Shown: piece after piece, positions 1 through 8,909 of the stretch
How positions within the stretch are numbered: the first letter of the stretch is position 1
How the letters are laid out: every line of letters begins with the position of its first letter
DNA from: Bacteroidales bacterium
GTDB lineage: Bacteria; Bacteroidota; Bacteroidia; Bacteroidales; Muribaculaceae
NCBI GenBank assembly: GCA_014800245.1
Contig: JAAVGM010000024.1
Coordinates: forward strand, 1-39,482
Length of the DNA: 39,482 nucleotides
Direction of reading: 5' to 3'
The notes under the pieces: model-generated
What the model saw: only the letters and a program-made list of their open reading frames with translations
What the model was told of the DNA's origin: nothing
Database searches by the model: none
Position numbers and translations under genes: made by a program

Positions 1-13
1 TTATCTATGAGAT

Positions 14-122
14 AAAAGCAGATTAGACCTGTCGGTCTTGGCAGATGGGAGCAGACTCTTCATTCGTATGTGTCCTGCTCGGATCTCCGCTGACCGGTAG
101 GTCAGAACTATCTGCTTTTTTA
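14..122. repeat. imperfect palindrome near window start
   Basis: The two ends are complementary: AAAAGCAGAT at about 15-24 against ATCTGCTTTT at about 110-119. Further inward GACC/GGTC-type segments pair, and GAGCAG pairs with CTGCTC around a centre near 70-80. Mismatches and small bulges interrupt the arms. The T-run at 116-121 could let it end transcription from the left, but no upstream gene is visible. The minus-strand frame across it (23-259) resembles no protein I know, so I do not call it a gene. Confidence 0.5.
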
Positions 123-156
123 CTCTGCTCCCGTATATGTCTAAAAATGACCATAT

Positions 157-247
157 AAAAATCCCCGTTCAATCTGCTTAAATCTTGCGTAACAAGCCGT
201 AAGGCGATCCAGCGTACGGACCTTCCCTTTATCCAATGGGGATTTTT
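157..247. repeat. 10-bp perfect inverted repeat flanking 71 bp
   Basis: AAAAATCCCC at 157-166 is the exact reverse complement of GGGGATTTTT at 238-247. The interior holds short complementary words but no convincing gene. It ends 38 bp beyond the tex stop codon, so it may be part of the tex 3' region or a small non-autonomous element. I saw no target-site duplication at its borders. Confidence 0.45.
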
Positions 248-284
248 GAGGATAATCATTTCATTTTTCTTTCAGCCGATTTTC

Positions 285-2384
285 TTATCCTATCAATTCG
301 AGGGATATTCTTTTTCGGGCTGTGTCGATATCAATCACCTTCACTTCCACTCTCTGTCCGAGGGATAGGATATCCGTCACGGCATTCACGCGGCGGCCGA
401 GCTTGGAAATGTGAATAAGTCCATTCTCCTTTATCCCTAAATCTACGAAAGCTCCGAAGGCGGTGATGTTATTCACCACTCCCGGCAAAACACGCCCGAT
501 TGCGAGCTGGGAGAAATCATCCACCTCCGGCACGAAAGCTCCCGAATTATCATCAGTGCGAGGATCACGGCCGGGCTTGCGAAGCTCCTTTACGATATCT
601 TCCATTGTCTCCAATCCGCCCACGCCGGCAGCGGCGAGAGCCTTCAGGTCGAGCCGATCCAAAAGTTCGTTATTGGCAGCGAGATCGGCAGGCTTCACCT
701 TAAGCGATTTAGCCATCTTATCCACAATTCCATAACTTTCAGGATGTATGCCTGTATTATCAAGCGGCTCCTTGCCCCCCGGCACGCGCAAGAAACCGGC
801 GCACAATTCAAAAGCCTTGTCTCCAAGCCGGGGCACCTTCTTCAGATCCTTCCTCGAACTGAAATCGCCATTAGCCGCACGATAAGCCACGATATTGGAA
901 GCTAAAGCCGGTCCGATCCCCGAAACATAGGAAAGAAGACGCTCCGAAGCTGTGTTGACATCCACTCCCACGGCATTCACACAGCTCATCACAGTGTAAT
1001 CGAGGGCATTCCTCAAAGCTGTCTGATCCACATCGTGCTGATACTGACCCACGCCGATAGATTTGGGGTCAATCTTCACCAACTCCGCAAGAGGATCAAT
1101 CAGACGGCGACCGATAGAGACCGCTCCGCGGACCGTGACATCCTTATCCGGAAATTCCTTCCTTGCAATATCCGAAGCGGAATAGACAGAAGCCCCATCC
1201 TCGCTCACCACAAACACCTTCTCCGGCGCAATCAATCCGGAAGATTTCAGGAAACGCTCCGTTTCGCGAGAGGCTGTGCCATTACCTAAGGAAACGACCT
1301 CCAATTTATGCTTCTTGATGAGACGGTCGAGCGTTCTTTTAGCTCCTTCAATGTCATTCTTGGGAGCGGTGGGATAAATCACACCGTCATCGAGCAGATT
1401 CCCCTGCGCATCAAGAGCCACAACCTTGCAGCCCGTTCGATAGCCGGGGTCGATTGCCAATACCCTCTTCCCTTTAAGAGGGGAGGCCAGGAGAAGCTGG
1501 CGGAGGTTGGAGGCAAAAATATCTATCGCCACCTTATCCGCATTCTCCTTCAATTCATTGGAAACCTCATTCTCCACCGAAGGCTTAAGCAATCTTTTCG
1601 ATGCATCGCATACGGCATCCTCAATCACCTCGCGGCAATCTCCCGAAGCCGACCGAGGCACAAAAGCACGGCAGAGGGCATCATCAAGGGAATCTGCATT
1701 ATCCCCCAAAGAATATTTCACCTTCACCAATCCTTCACGCTCAGCACGGCGCAAGGCAAGATACTGATGAGAAGCCATTCTGCGCACCGACTGAGAGAAA
1801 TCGGCATATTGTGCAAGCGACGAGGCGGCTATCTCTGACTCCTTCCCCTTCGCCACACTGCAAACGATGGAAGCCGATCGGTTGAAGGTGTTACGGGTGA
1901 TATTGCGGAGGCGAGTGGATTCCGAAGCCCATTCGGCAATTATATCCATAGCCCCTTCGATATCCTCCTCATCGGCAGCCGGGAGATACCCCGACATAAT
2001 TTTCTTAGCCATAGGTTCGAGACCTTTCTCTCTGGCGATAGTAGCCCGGGTGCGCTTTTTAGGTTTGAAGGGGGCATAGATATCCTCCACTTCCGTCATG
2101 GTCTTTGCTTCGGCGAGCGCACGGCGCAGATTATCCGTCATAGCCCCTGCACTCTCGATAGCATCAGCCACAAACTCACGTCGCGCTTCAAGTTCGCGGA
2201 CCTGTTTGAGAGCTGTTTCAATGGCGCGTATGCTCACCTCATCAAGCGAGCCGGTGCGCTCCTTGCGATAACGGGAAATGAAAGGGACAGTGGCCCCCTC
2301 ATCGAGAAGTTCGATCACTGCCGAGACCCCTTTTAAGGGGAGACCCGTGCGTTCCGCCACAGCGGATGATATATTATTGGTCAT
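285..2384 (-). CDS. tex: Tex-family transcription accessory / RNA-binding protein
   Basis: 699 aa. The order of parts matches Tex: an N-terminal helical region with the conserved PFISRYRKE segment near residue 35, a YqgF/RuvC-like fold around 315-440 (VLAIDPGYRTGCKVV), helix-hairpin-helix repeats around 480-560 (VDVNTASERLLSYVSGIG), and a C-terminal S1 domain in about the last 70 residues (GVVNNITAFGAFVDLG). Tex proteins are cytosolic nucleic-acid-binding factors linked to transcription elongation and RNA turnover; the exact role here is unknown. The length is slightly below the usual 700-780 but all domains are present. The gene stands alone and is divergent from metK. Its own promoter is at 2416-2447. 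Confidence 0.96.
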   Translation of the reverse strand: MTNNISSAVAERTGLPLKGVSAVIELLDEGATVPFISRYRKERTGSLDEVSIRAIETALKQVRELEARREFVADAIESAGAMTDNLRRALAEAKTMTEVEDIYAPFKPKKRTRATIAREKGLEPMAKKIMSGYLPAADEEDIEGAMDIIAEWASESTRLRNITRNTFNRSASIVCSVAKGKESEIAASSLAQYADFSQSVRRMASHQYLALRRAEREGLVKVKYSLGDNADSLDDALCRAFVPRSASGDCREVIEDAVCDASKRLLKPSVENEVSNELKENADKVAIDIFASNLRQLLLASPLKGKRVLAIDPGYRTGCKVVALDAQGNLLDDGVIYPTAPKNDIEGAKRTLDRLIKKHKLEVVSLGNGTASRETERFLKSSGLIAPEKVFVVSEDGASVYSASDIARKEFPDKDVTVRGAVSIGRRLIDPLAELVKIDPKSIGVGQYQHDVDQTALRNALDYTVMSCVNAVGVDVNTASERLLSYVSGIGPALASNIVAYRAANGDFSSRKDLKKVPRLGDKAFELCAGFLRVPGGKEPLDNTGIHPESYGIVDKMAKSLKVKPADLAANNELLDRLDLKALAAAGVGGLETMEDIVKELRKPGRDPRTDDNSGAFVPEVDDFSQLAIGRVLPGVVNNITAFGAFVDLGIKENGLIHISKLGRRVNAVTDILSLGQRVEVKVIDIDTARKRISLELIG

Positions 2385-2415
2385 TATAATTCTTATTATA
2401 GTTATGAAAGGAGGG

Positions 2416-2447
2416 CAAAATTAGAGAAATGAGAGGATATATACAAA
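2416..2447 (-). promoter_or_regulatory. promoter of tex
   Basis: Read on the minus strand, TTTG (complement of 2444-2447) is followed after 20 bp by TAATTTTG (complement of 2416-2423). This is an exact match to the Bacteroidetes -33/-7 pattern TTTG-N19-21-TAnnTTTG. It places transcription start about 25-30 nt ahead of the tex start codon. Confidence 0.75.
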
Positions 2448-2463
2448 TTTGTTGAGCCAAATA

Positions 2464-2495
2464 TTTGGATGGGAAAGGAATTATGATTAAATTTG
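2464..2495 (+). promoter_or_regulatory. promoter of metK
   Basis: TTTG at 2464-2467, 20 bp spacer, TAAATTTG at 2488-2495: a full match to the Bacteroidetes consensus. Transcription would start near 2499, leaving a leader of about 250 nt before the metK start codon. That is long compared with other leaders in this window. Confidence 0.7.
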
Positions 2496-2718
2496 CAATG
2501 CAATTCCGGCTGATGCACAAGCGGAAGACGGAAGTGGAAAAATTTGGCTGCTTGCAACCACTCTAAAAAATGCTAAAACTGCAATTGTATTCCCCATTCA
2601 ATCCAAAGATGCGAGGGATATAAATGTATGTGGTTACACTAATATTTTGCAAGATAGAGCGGAAGTTAGCAGTGATGCCGGCTTCCGTTCATTATTTATA
2701 TCCGAATTGCAGAGATAA
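2491..2718 (+). other. metK leader: start-less open frame with closing helix
   Basis: From the stop at 2488-2490 to the stop at 2716-2718 there are 75 sense codons and no plausible start codon near the left end. The frame begins with the residues ICNAIPADAQAEDGSG and ends in FISELQR; I recognise no family. The same stretch is also the metK 5' leader. TGCAATTC plus GG (2499-2509) pairs with CCGAATTGCA (2702-2711), giving 10 bp with one bulge that would close the whole leader. Inner hairpins are possible: TTCCG/CGGAA at about 2504-2526 and CGGAAG/CTTCCG at about 2660-2689. It could be a gene remnant, a regulatory leader, or both. A 23-codon leader ORF starts at 2498. Confidence 0.4.
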
Positions 2719-2752
2719 TAAATTGAAAAATTAACAGAAAGAAAAATAAAAT

Positions 2753-4105
2753 ATGAATTATCTATTCACATCAGAGTCAGTGTCGGAAGGACACCCCGAC
2801 AAAGTATCCGACCAGATAAGCGATTCTCTTCTCGACGAATTCCTTGCTCAGGATCCTGAGAGCCATGTGGCGATCGAATCCCTTTGCACCACAGGTCAGG
2901 TGGTGGTAGCAGGCGAAGTAACATCCGATGCCTATGTTGATATTCCGAAGGTGGCACGCAAGGTGATCCTTGATATCGGCTACAATCGCGGAGCTTACCG
3001 TTTCGACGGAGATGCCTGCGGAATCTTCTCCGCCATCCATGAGCAATCACAGGATATCAACCGCGGAGTGAAACAGGACAAGGAGCAGGAAACAGCAGAT
3101 GAAGCTGATCTCCAGGGAGCAGGCGACCAGGGGATGATGTTCGGCTATGCAGTGGATGAAACCGAAAATTATATGCCTCTCACCCTCGACCTGTCGCATC
3201 TTATTCTCCGCGAACTCGCTGACATTCGCCGCGAAGGGAAAGAGATGACCTACTATCGCAAAGGGAAATGCACTTCTTATCTTCGCCCCGATGCAAAGAG
3301 CCAGGTGACAGTGGAATACGACGAGAACAACAAGCCCGTGAGAATCCACACCATCGTCGTGTCCACTCAGCACGATGAATTCGTGGCGCCGCTTGCCGAC
3401 ACTCCCGAAGCACAGAAAGCGGCCGACAAAGAGATGCTTGCCCAGATCCGCAAGGATGTGGAGGAGGTTTTGCTTCCGAGAGTGAAGGCCAAGCTTCCCG
3501 AGAAGATTCAGGCAATGTTTGATGACAATCTCATCCTCCACGTCAATCCGACAGGGAAGTTTGTGCTTGGCGGTCCGCACGCCGATACCGGCTTGACAGG
3601 AAGAAAGATCATAGTTGACACCTACGGCGGACGCGGCGCCCACGGCGGGGGGGCATTCTCAGGAAAAGATCCTTCCAAGGTGGACCGTTCGGCAGCCTAT
3701 GCATGCCGTCATATAGCCAAGAACCTTGTAGCTGCAGGAGTGGCAGGAGAGGTATTGGTGCAGGTGGCATATGCCATCGGCAAGGCAGAGCCCGTGAGCC
3801 TTTACATCAACACCTACGGCACATCGAAAGTGAATCTCACCGATGCCGAGATAGCGGAGAAGGTTAAAAAAATCTTCGATCTCCGACCCAAGACAATAGA
3901 GAAAAACCTCAAGCTCCGCAATCCGATCTATCGCGAGACAGCCAGCTACGGACATATGGGACGCAAGCATGAGATAGTGAAAAAAGAGTTTGAAGTGCCG
4001 GGACAGAAAGAGAAATTGGTGCGTGAAGTGGAACTCTTCACATGGGAGAATCTTGACGCAGTGGATAAAATAAAAGAGGAATTTGCTCAAAACTTTGGCA
4101 AATAA
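2753..4105 (+). CDS. metK: S-adenosylmethionine synthase
   Basis: 450 aa. Makes S-adenosylmethionine from methionine and ATP in the cytosol. The three-domain family is recognised by [13 protein letters not shown] near residue 14, the [12 protein letters not shown] loop near 120, and the phosphate-binding [16 protein letters not shown] segment near 300. It is somewhat longer than the E. coli enzyme (384 aa), as is usual in Bacteroidetes. The chosen ATG is preceded by an A-rich tract, and the N-terminus [17 protein letters not shown] matches the family. It is the first gene rightward after a promoter at 2464 and an unusually long, foldable leader, so expression may be controlled in that leader. 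Confidence 0.98.
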   Translation: MNYLFTSESVSEGHPDKVSDQISDSLLDEFLAQDPESHVAIESLCTTGQVVVAGEVTSDAYVDIPKVARKVILDIGYNRGAYRFDGDACGIFSAIHEQSQDINRGVKQDKEQETADEADLQGAGDQGMMFGYAVDETENYMPLTLDLSHLILRELADIRREGKEMTYYRKGKCTSYLRPDAKSQVTVEYDENNKPVRIHTIVVSTQHDEFVAPLADTPEAQKAADKEMLAQIRKDVEEVLLPRVKAKLPEKIQAMFDDNLILHVNPTGKFVLGGPHADTGLTGRKIIVDTYGGRGAHGGGAFSGKDPSKVDRSAAYACRHIAKNLVAAGVAGEVLVQVAYAIGKAEPVSLYINTYGTSKVNLTDAEIAEKVKKIFDLRPKTIEKNLKLRNPIYRETASYGHMGRKHEIVKKEFEVPGQKEKLVREVELFTWENLDAVDKIKEEFAQNFGK

Positions 4106-4125
4106 TTGAAAAATAGTTATCTTTG
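4094..4125 (+). promoter_or_regulatory. promoter of the PpiD-like gene
   Basis: TTTG at 4094-4097 lies inside the last codons of metK. After 20 bp comes TATCTTTG at 4118-4125. Full match to the Bacteroidetes consensus; it allows expression independent of metK. Confidence 0.7.
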
Positions 4126-4259
4126 CACGTTAAAATGCCTATAATAGATACGAATTTATTAAAGAGGCGCTTCTTTTGGTGCGTGAGGATGCACGGGGAG
4201 AAGGAGAGATTGTAAAGATATTTATTTTAACCACAGCCAATTAAACAGCAACATAAAGA

Positions 4260-6395
4260 ATGGCAACATTAGAGAAAATCAGAAGCAAATCGGGCTTGCT
4301 GATCGTGGTGATAGGCTTAGCGCTATTAGCCTTCATCATCGGCGACGCCCTGACCAACAGCCGCAATATCTTCGGCGACCACACCACAGTGGCGAAGATT
4401 GGATCGGCGAAAGTTGACATCACCGAGTATCAGCAGAAACGCGAGCAGCTTAATCAGCAGCTTGAGGATGCGCGTCGTCAGAATCCCGCCAGCGTGGCGA
4501 ATTTCGACACTCAGACCCTCCCCGAGCTTGCTATCCAGCAGTTGCTTCAGGAGCAGCTCCTCCTCAATGCCGCCGACAAGGCAGGGATTCAGGTTACAGG
4601 AAATCTTCTCCGCCACTATTTGCTTGAGATGCCCGGCAATCAGGATGTGATGCGTCTCGTGCAGCAGCTCAATCAGGCCGGTCTCGGCGTGCAGAGCGCG
4701 CAGCAGGCATATGAGCTTATCTTCAACCCCAAGCGCAATGGTATGACCGACGCTCAGATGGAGCCTTATCAGCGTCTCTGGCTCTCTGTTGAGAACAGCA
4801 CCAAGGCCGACGTGGCTCGTCAGATCTATGCGCGTATCCTCCAGAAGAGCGTAAAGGCTAACGACCTCGACAAGAAAGCTCTCTATAATGATTATGTGAA
4901 CACCGCTCAGGTGAAACTCGCATATCTTCCTTTCGGCACACTCGATGAGAAGGAATATCCCGTGAGCGATGCAGAGCTCAAGAAGATGTATGATGAGAAG
5001 AAGAACGATTTCAAGGTTGACGAAGCCACTAAGGATGTAAGCTTCATCGCCGTGAGCATCGCTCCTTCGCAGAAAGACCTCGAAGATTGCCGTCAGCTCG
5101 CAGAGCGCACAGTGAAAGCTCTTTCCGACAGCGCTTCTCAGCTCAGCAAGGATCTTAAGAAGGATGGTGTGGTTCTCACTCACCACGCACTCCGCGCTTC
5201 CGACCTTCCCAACGGCTTGATGAAGGATTTCATCCTCAATGGCCCGAAGGATAGCGTGAAGCTTGTGAGCCAGAATATGCAGGGCTTCAGCGCCGTTCGC
5301 GTGACAGGCCGCACTTCTGAAATCGATTCAATCCAGGTGAATGTGGTGATGGCCGCAACTGTTGACCTCGGCAAGAAGCTCAAATCTCAGCTCAACGCCG
5401 GTCTGCCTGCCGATTCAATCACTGTTCGCTTCTCTGCCGACAGCGTGATGCCGCAGCTCAACCAGTGGATTCCCCTCTATACAGCTCAGGGCGCAACCAA
5501 CGCTCTTGCTAAGGAGACTCTCGACAGCCTCGTGAATGCAGGCGGAAAATATATCACAATCAATGAAGGCGCACAGGGTATGGTGATCGCATCTCTTGTG
5601 AAGCAGAATGCTCCTGTCACCATCTATGATTACGATGAAGTGAACTATGTGCTCGGTCCCAGCACCAAGACTGTGAACGACGAGCGTGAAAAACTTGAGA
5701 AATTCCTTGCTGCCAACCCTAATGCAGCTGATTTCGCCAAGAATGCAGAGAAAGCAGGTTTCACTGCTCAGCGTCTCAGCTTGACTCAGAGCAGCCCGGC
5801 TGTTCCCCGCATGATGGGTATGAACTCCTACTTCCCCGAGAGCCGTCAGGTGGTGCGTTGGGTGATGATCGATGGCAAGCCCGGTCAGGTGAGCCACATC
5901 TACGAGGCTAAGAGCGCAACCAACCCCGTTCTTTATGCAGTGGCAGTGGAAAGCTCTTACGACGATTACACTCCCCTCAGCAATCCTGATGTGAAGAACT
6001 ATCTTACCGAGCAGGTGCGCCGCTCAAAGGCAGGTGATAAGCTCGTGGAGAAATATAGCAAGAACACTCAGAGCATTGAGACAGCAGCAAAGGCAATGGG
6101 TGTGGATGTAAGAACCCTCGATACTTTCCGTTTCGGCATGAGCGGCAATGTTCGCGATGCAGCCGTGATGGGTAAGATCAACGGCACGAAAGCCGACAAC
6201 AAGGTAGTGATCGTGAAGGGCGACGACGGTGTGTATGTTTATCAGGTTACAGGCAAGAAGAAAGAAAACTTCCCCTACAATGAGCAGCAGTACGCACAGC
6301 AGTATCTCCAGCAGATCAACCCCAACTTGATTCAGATGCTCATGGGCAACAACAAGCTCAAGAACAACATCTACAAGTTTGAGGCCGGAGATTGA
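4260..6395 (+). CDS. PpiD/SurA-like membrane-anchored periplasmic foldase
   Basis: 711 aa. A short cytosolic N-terminus (MATLEKIRSKSG) is followed by one membrane helix (LLIVVIGLALLAFIIG, residues about 14-29) and a long periplasmic part. This is the layout of PpiD-type chaperones with a SurA_N-like domain: the helix, then VAKIGSAKVDITEYQQKREQ, which resembles the substrate-binding arm. A parvulin (PpiC) domain would be expected around residues 340-460 but is too divergent to assign active-site residues by eye. Such proteins help secreted and outer-membrane proteins fold. The sequence is Gln/Ala-rich and largely helical. It follows metK, has its own promoter, and is followed by a terminator at 6474. 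Confidence 0.88.
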   Translation: MATLEKIRSKSGLLIVVIGLALLAFIIGDALTNSRNIFGDHTTVAKIGSAKVDITEYQQKREQLNQQLEDARRQNPASVANFDTQTLPELAIQQLLQEQLLLNAADKAGIQVTGNLLRHYLLEMPGNQDVMRLVQQLNQAGLGVQSAQQAYELIFNPKRNGMTDAQMEPYQRLWLSVENSTKADVARQIYARILQKSVKANDLDKKALYNDYVNTAQVKLAYLPFGTLDEKEYPVSDAELKKMYDEKKNDFKVDEATKDVSFIAVSIAPSQKDLEDCRQLAERTVKALSDSASQLSKDLKKDGVVLTHHALRASDLPNGLMKDFILNGPKDSVKLVSQNMQGFSAVRVTGRTSEIDSIQVNVVMAATVDLGKKLKSQLNAGLPADSITVRFSADSVMPQLNQWIPLYTAQGATNALAKETLDSLVNAGGKYITINEGAQGMVIASLVKQNAPVTIYDYDEVNYVLGPSTKTVNDEREKLEKFLAANPNAADFAKNAEKAGFTAQRLSLTQSSPAVPRMMGMNSYFPESRQVVRWVMIDGKPGQVSHIYEAKSATNPVLYAVAVESSYDDYTPLSNPDVKNYLTEQVRRSKAGDKLVEKYSKNTQSIETAAKAMGVDVRTLDTFRFGMSGNVRDAAVMGKINGTKADNKVVIVKGDDGVYVYQVTGKKKENFPYNEQQYAQQYLQQINPNLIQMLMGNNKLKNNIYKFEAGD

Positions 6396-6473
6396 TCAAA
6401 TCAGAGAATGTTAAAATCAGAATAGGAAAAGAATTGTTTCATAACAAGATTTTGAAAGTTAGTAATTCTATCG

Positions 6474-6510
6474 AAGGAGCGACGAAGTGATTTCGGCGCT
6501 CCTTTATTTA
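6474..6510 (+). terminator. terminator after PpiD-like gene
   Basis: AAGGAGCG (6474-6481) pairs with CGCTCCTT (6497-6504). An inner CGAA/TTCG extends the stem around a short loop, and a T-rich tail follows. Confidence 0.8.
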
Positions 6511-6542
6511 TGTGCCTGTTTATGTGTTTATGTGCCTATTTA
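6507..6542. repeat. short TTTATGTG direct repeats
   Basis: TTTATGTGCCT occurs at 6507-6517 and again at 6527-6537, with a shorter TTTATGTG copy between them (6519-6526). Function unknown; it sits between the terminator and the rlmN promoter. Confidence 0.6.
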
Positions 6543-6555
6543 GGGAGACGTTTTC

Positions 6556-6586
6556 TTTATATTTCGGCGAATAATGATTAACTTTG
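6556..6586 (+). promoter_or_regulatory. probable promoter of rlmN
   Basis: TAACTTTG at 6579-6586 is a full -7 match. The upstream box is TTTA at 6556-6559 with 19 bp spacing, one base off consensus. Confidence 0.5.
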
Positions 6587-6650
6587 CAATTGAAGCGATT
6601 CGAGCGGTCAACTTCGACTGTCCGGAATTGTTTCAATAACAAAGAAAGTC

Positions 6651-7700
6651 ATGGAAAAACAGGATAACAAGCCCAAGCTTATAGGGATGACCCTCGCCGA
6701 GCTCCAGGATGTGGCGTTCAGAGGGAAGATGCCTAAGTTTGTGGGCAAACAGCTCGCAGAATGGCTCTACGATAAGAAAGTTACGGATTTCGAGTCGATG
6801 GCCAATATATCAAAGAAAAACAAGGAATGGCTGGCGGCCAATTATGAAATAGGTCGTGAGGCTCCGGCACGTCAGTCGAAATCAAGCGACGGCACAGTGA
6901 AATATCTCTTCAACGTCGGCAATGGGAACGCAATCGAATCCGTGTATATCCCGGATAAAGATCGCGCCACACTTTGCGTGTCGAGCCAGGTGGGCTGCAA
7001 GATGAACTGCTATTTCTGTGCCACCGGCAAACTGGGATTCAAAGCCAACCTTACAGCTGCTCAGATAATGAACCAGATTCTTTCCATCCCCCCCGAACCC
7101 AAGAAAGGGGAGATGCCGATGAATCCGCTGACCAACGTTGTGTTCATGGGGATGGGCGAGCCTCTTGATAATTTCAAGGAGGTGGAGAAGGTGATTGAGA
7201 TTCTTACAGGCCCGTGGGGCTTGGCATGGAGCCCGAAGAGAATCACTGTCTCCACTGTAGGCAAGCTCCCCCAATTGAAAGAACTGCTCGACCGCACTCA
7301 GGTCCATGTGGCTGTCAGCGTACACACTGCGGACACCCCCCAGCGCGAATCGATGATGCCGGCGCAGAGGGCATTCCCGATCTCAAGCGTGATGCATACG
7401 CTTGCCGGCTATGACTTCAGCCATCAGAGACGTCTCTCTCTGGAATATATAATGTGGCGCGGCGTAAACGATGATATCGCCCATGCCGACATGCTCGTGA
7501 AATTAATCGGAAAAATCCCTTGCCGCGTGAATCTCATCCGTTTTCATGCCATCCCCGGCGTGGACCTTCACCCATGCAGCGAAGAGAGGATGATAATGTT
7601 CAGAAACCATCTGAACTCAAAAGGGATCACAGCCACCATCCGCGCCTCAAGAGGGGAGGATATAGAGGCTGCGTGCGGAATGTTGGCGGCAAAGAAATAA
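6651..7700 (+). CDS. rlmN: dual-specificity 23S rRNA A2503 / tRNA A37 C2-methyltransferase
   Basis: 349 aa radical-SAM enzyme. The 4Fe-4S cluster motif CxxxCxxC is C116-C120-C123 (GCKMNCYFCATG). The two further cysteines that carry the methyl relay in RlmN appear at C109 (TLCVSS) and C342 (EAACGML), so the enzyme looks catalytically complete. The SAM-binding VVFMGMGEPLDN segment follows. In this family it methylates C2 of adenine in 23S rRNA and certain tRNAs. pdxA starts 12 bp downstream, so the two are probably cotranscribed. Confidence 0.97.
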   Translation: MEKQDNKPKLIGMTLAELQDVAFRGKMPKFVGKQLAEWLYDKKVTDFESMANISKKNKEWLAANYEIGREAPARQSKSSDGTVKYLFNVGNGNAIESVYIPDKDRATLCVSSQVGCKMNCYFCATGKLGFKANLTAAQIMNQILSIPPEPKKGEMPMNPLTNVVFMGMGEPLDNFKEVEKVIEILTGPWGLAWSPKRITVSTVGKLPQLKELLDRTQVHVAVSVHTADTPQRESMMPAQRAFPISSVMHTLAGYDFSHQRRLSLEYIMWRGVNDDIAHADMLVKLIGKIPCRVNLIRFHAIPGVDLHPCSEERMIMFRNHLNSKGITATIRASRGEDIEAACGMLAAKK

Positions 7701-7712
7701 AAAAGAAATGAT

Positions 7713-8837
7713 ATGGCAAAAAATATAAGAGTGGGGATCACCCACGGTGATTTCAACGGAGTAGGGTATGAGATAATCGTCAAGGCGCTTGCCGATGAAA
7801 AGATACCGGAATTGTTCACTCCGGTGGTGTTCGGAGTGCAGTCGCTTTTCGAGAAGGCACGAAAGGAGTATGGTCAGGAGATGCCCGGAGTGGAGTATAT
7901 TAAGAATCTCTCACAGGTGAAAGACGGGAAAATCAATTTCCTCGATCTCAGGCTCGGCGATCTTCCATTGCGTGCCGGCGAACCCACAAAAGAATCGGGT
8001 GAGGCTGCTGTGGCTGCTTTGGAAGCAGCTGTCGAGGCAATCCGTGAAGGAGACATAGATGTCATGGTCACTGCCCCCATCAACAAAGCGGCTGTGCAGA
8101 GCGAGACGTTCCATTTCCCCGGTCATACAGAATATCTCGAAGCCAAGAGCAATCCCGAACCATCAGAGGAAGGGGCAGACGAAGCCCCGACCTTTAAGGC
8201 ACAGATGATACTCTTCGATGATTATCTCCGCGTGGCGTTGGTTACGACTCATCTTCCCGTGGCAGAGATATCCTCGGCCATAACAAAGGAGAAGGTGTTT
8301 GATTCCATCCAGCGTCTCGATAAGGTGTTGCGTTCCGATTTCGGTTGCGAGCGCCCCAAGATAGCGGTGCTCTCCCTTAATCCCCATTGCGGCGACAACG
8401 GTCTTTTGGGGGATGAGGAACATACACAAATCATCCCTGCGATAGATGAAGCCTCCGATAAGGGGATCCTGGCTTTCGGACCTTATGCCGCCGACGGGTT
8501 CTTTGCCACACATGCCTATCGCAATTTCGACGGAATCCTTGCGATGTATCATGATCAGGGACTTGCCCCATTCAAGGCATTGGCAGGGGAGCACGGAGTG
8601 AATTTCACTGCCGGACTCCCCTTTGTAAGGACATCCCCCGATCATGGCACAGCATATGACATCGCTTGGAAAGGGGAGGCCGATCCCACCTCTATGCGCG
8701 AGGCCATCTATAAGGCCATAGATATCTATCGCAATCGCGACCGCTATCGACGCGCCTCAGCTAATCCTTTGAGAAAGGCAAGAATGGAGAAGGGCGGTCA
8801 GGACAAAACCGTGGATTTGACTAAGGATACTTTGTAA
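7713..8837 (+). CDS. pdxA: 4-hydroxythreonine-4-phosphate dehydrogenase
   Basis: 374 aa. Oxidises 4-phosphohydroxy-L-threonine in the DXP-dependent pyridoxal phosphate pathway. Recognised by GITHGDFNGVGYEI at the start, TAPINKAAVQ and the metal-ligand FPGHTEYLE, then LNPHCGDNGLLGDEE, AMYHDQGLAPFKAL (metal-ligand His) and FVRTSPDHGTAYDIA. It is longer than E. coli PdxA (329 aa), partly through an acidic insert after the GHTEYLE motif (about residues 147-163). Its stop codon is also the first three bases of an octamer repeat tract. Confidence 0.96.
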   Translation: MAKNIRVGITHGDFNGVGYEIIVKALADEKIPELFTPVVFGVQSLFEKARKEYGQEMPGVEYIKNLSQVKDGKINFLDLRLGDLPLRAGEPTKESGEAAVAALEAAVEAIREGDIDVMVTAPINKAAVQSETFHFPGHTEYLEAKSNPEPSEEGADEAPTFKAQMILFDDYLRVALVTTHLPVAEISSAITKEKVFDSIQRLDKVLRSDFGCERPKIAVLSLNPHCGDNGLLGDEEHTQIIPAIDEASDKGILAFGPYAADGFFATHAYRNFDGILAMYHDQGLAPFKALAGEHGVNFTAGLPFVRTSPDHGTAYDIAWKGEADPTSMREAIYKAIDIYRNRDRYRRASANPLRKARMEKGGQDKTVDLTKDTL

Positions 8838-8874
8838 GGTTATAAGTTTATAAGTTTATAAGGTTATAAGGTTA
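8835..8874. repeat. five tandem TAAG[G/T]TTA octamers
   Basis: Five back-to-back 8-bp units (8835, 8843, 8851, 8859, 8867), varying only between TAAGGTTA and TAAGTTTA, with a degenerate sixth after them. The first unit contains the pdxA stop codon. The tract lies just ahead of the lipid-headgroup cluster. Copy number could vary by slippage. Confidence 0.85.
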
Positions 8875-8909
8875 TAGGATTTTAGATAAAGTTTAATTCG
8901 CTATAGACT

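Noticed and set aside
167-237. Words resembling the 16S rRNA 3' end (CGTAACAAG, GCTGGATC)
   Set aside because: The matching words are in opposite orientations and not in rRNA order, so they are chance similarity, not an rRNA remnant.
23-259. 78-aa minus-strand frame at the window start
   Set aside because: It lies across two palindromes, lacks recognisable domains and has no promoter; its composition is that of a chance frame.
1308-1838. 176-aa plus-strand frame inside tex
   Set aside because: Shadow of the strongly supported tex gene on the other strand.
4326-5186. 286-aa minus-strand frame inside the PpiD-like gene
   Set aside because: Antisense shadow produced by the Gln/Leu-rich codon pattern of the real gene.
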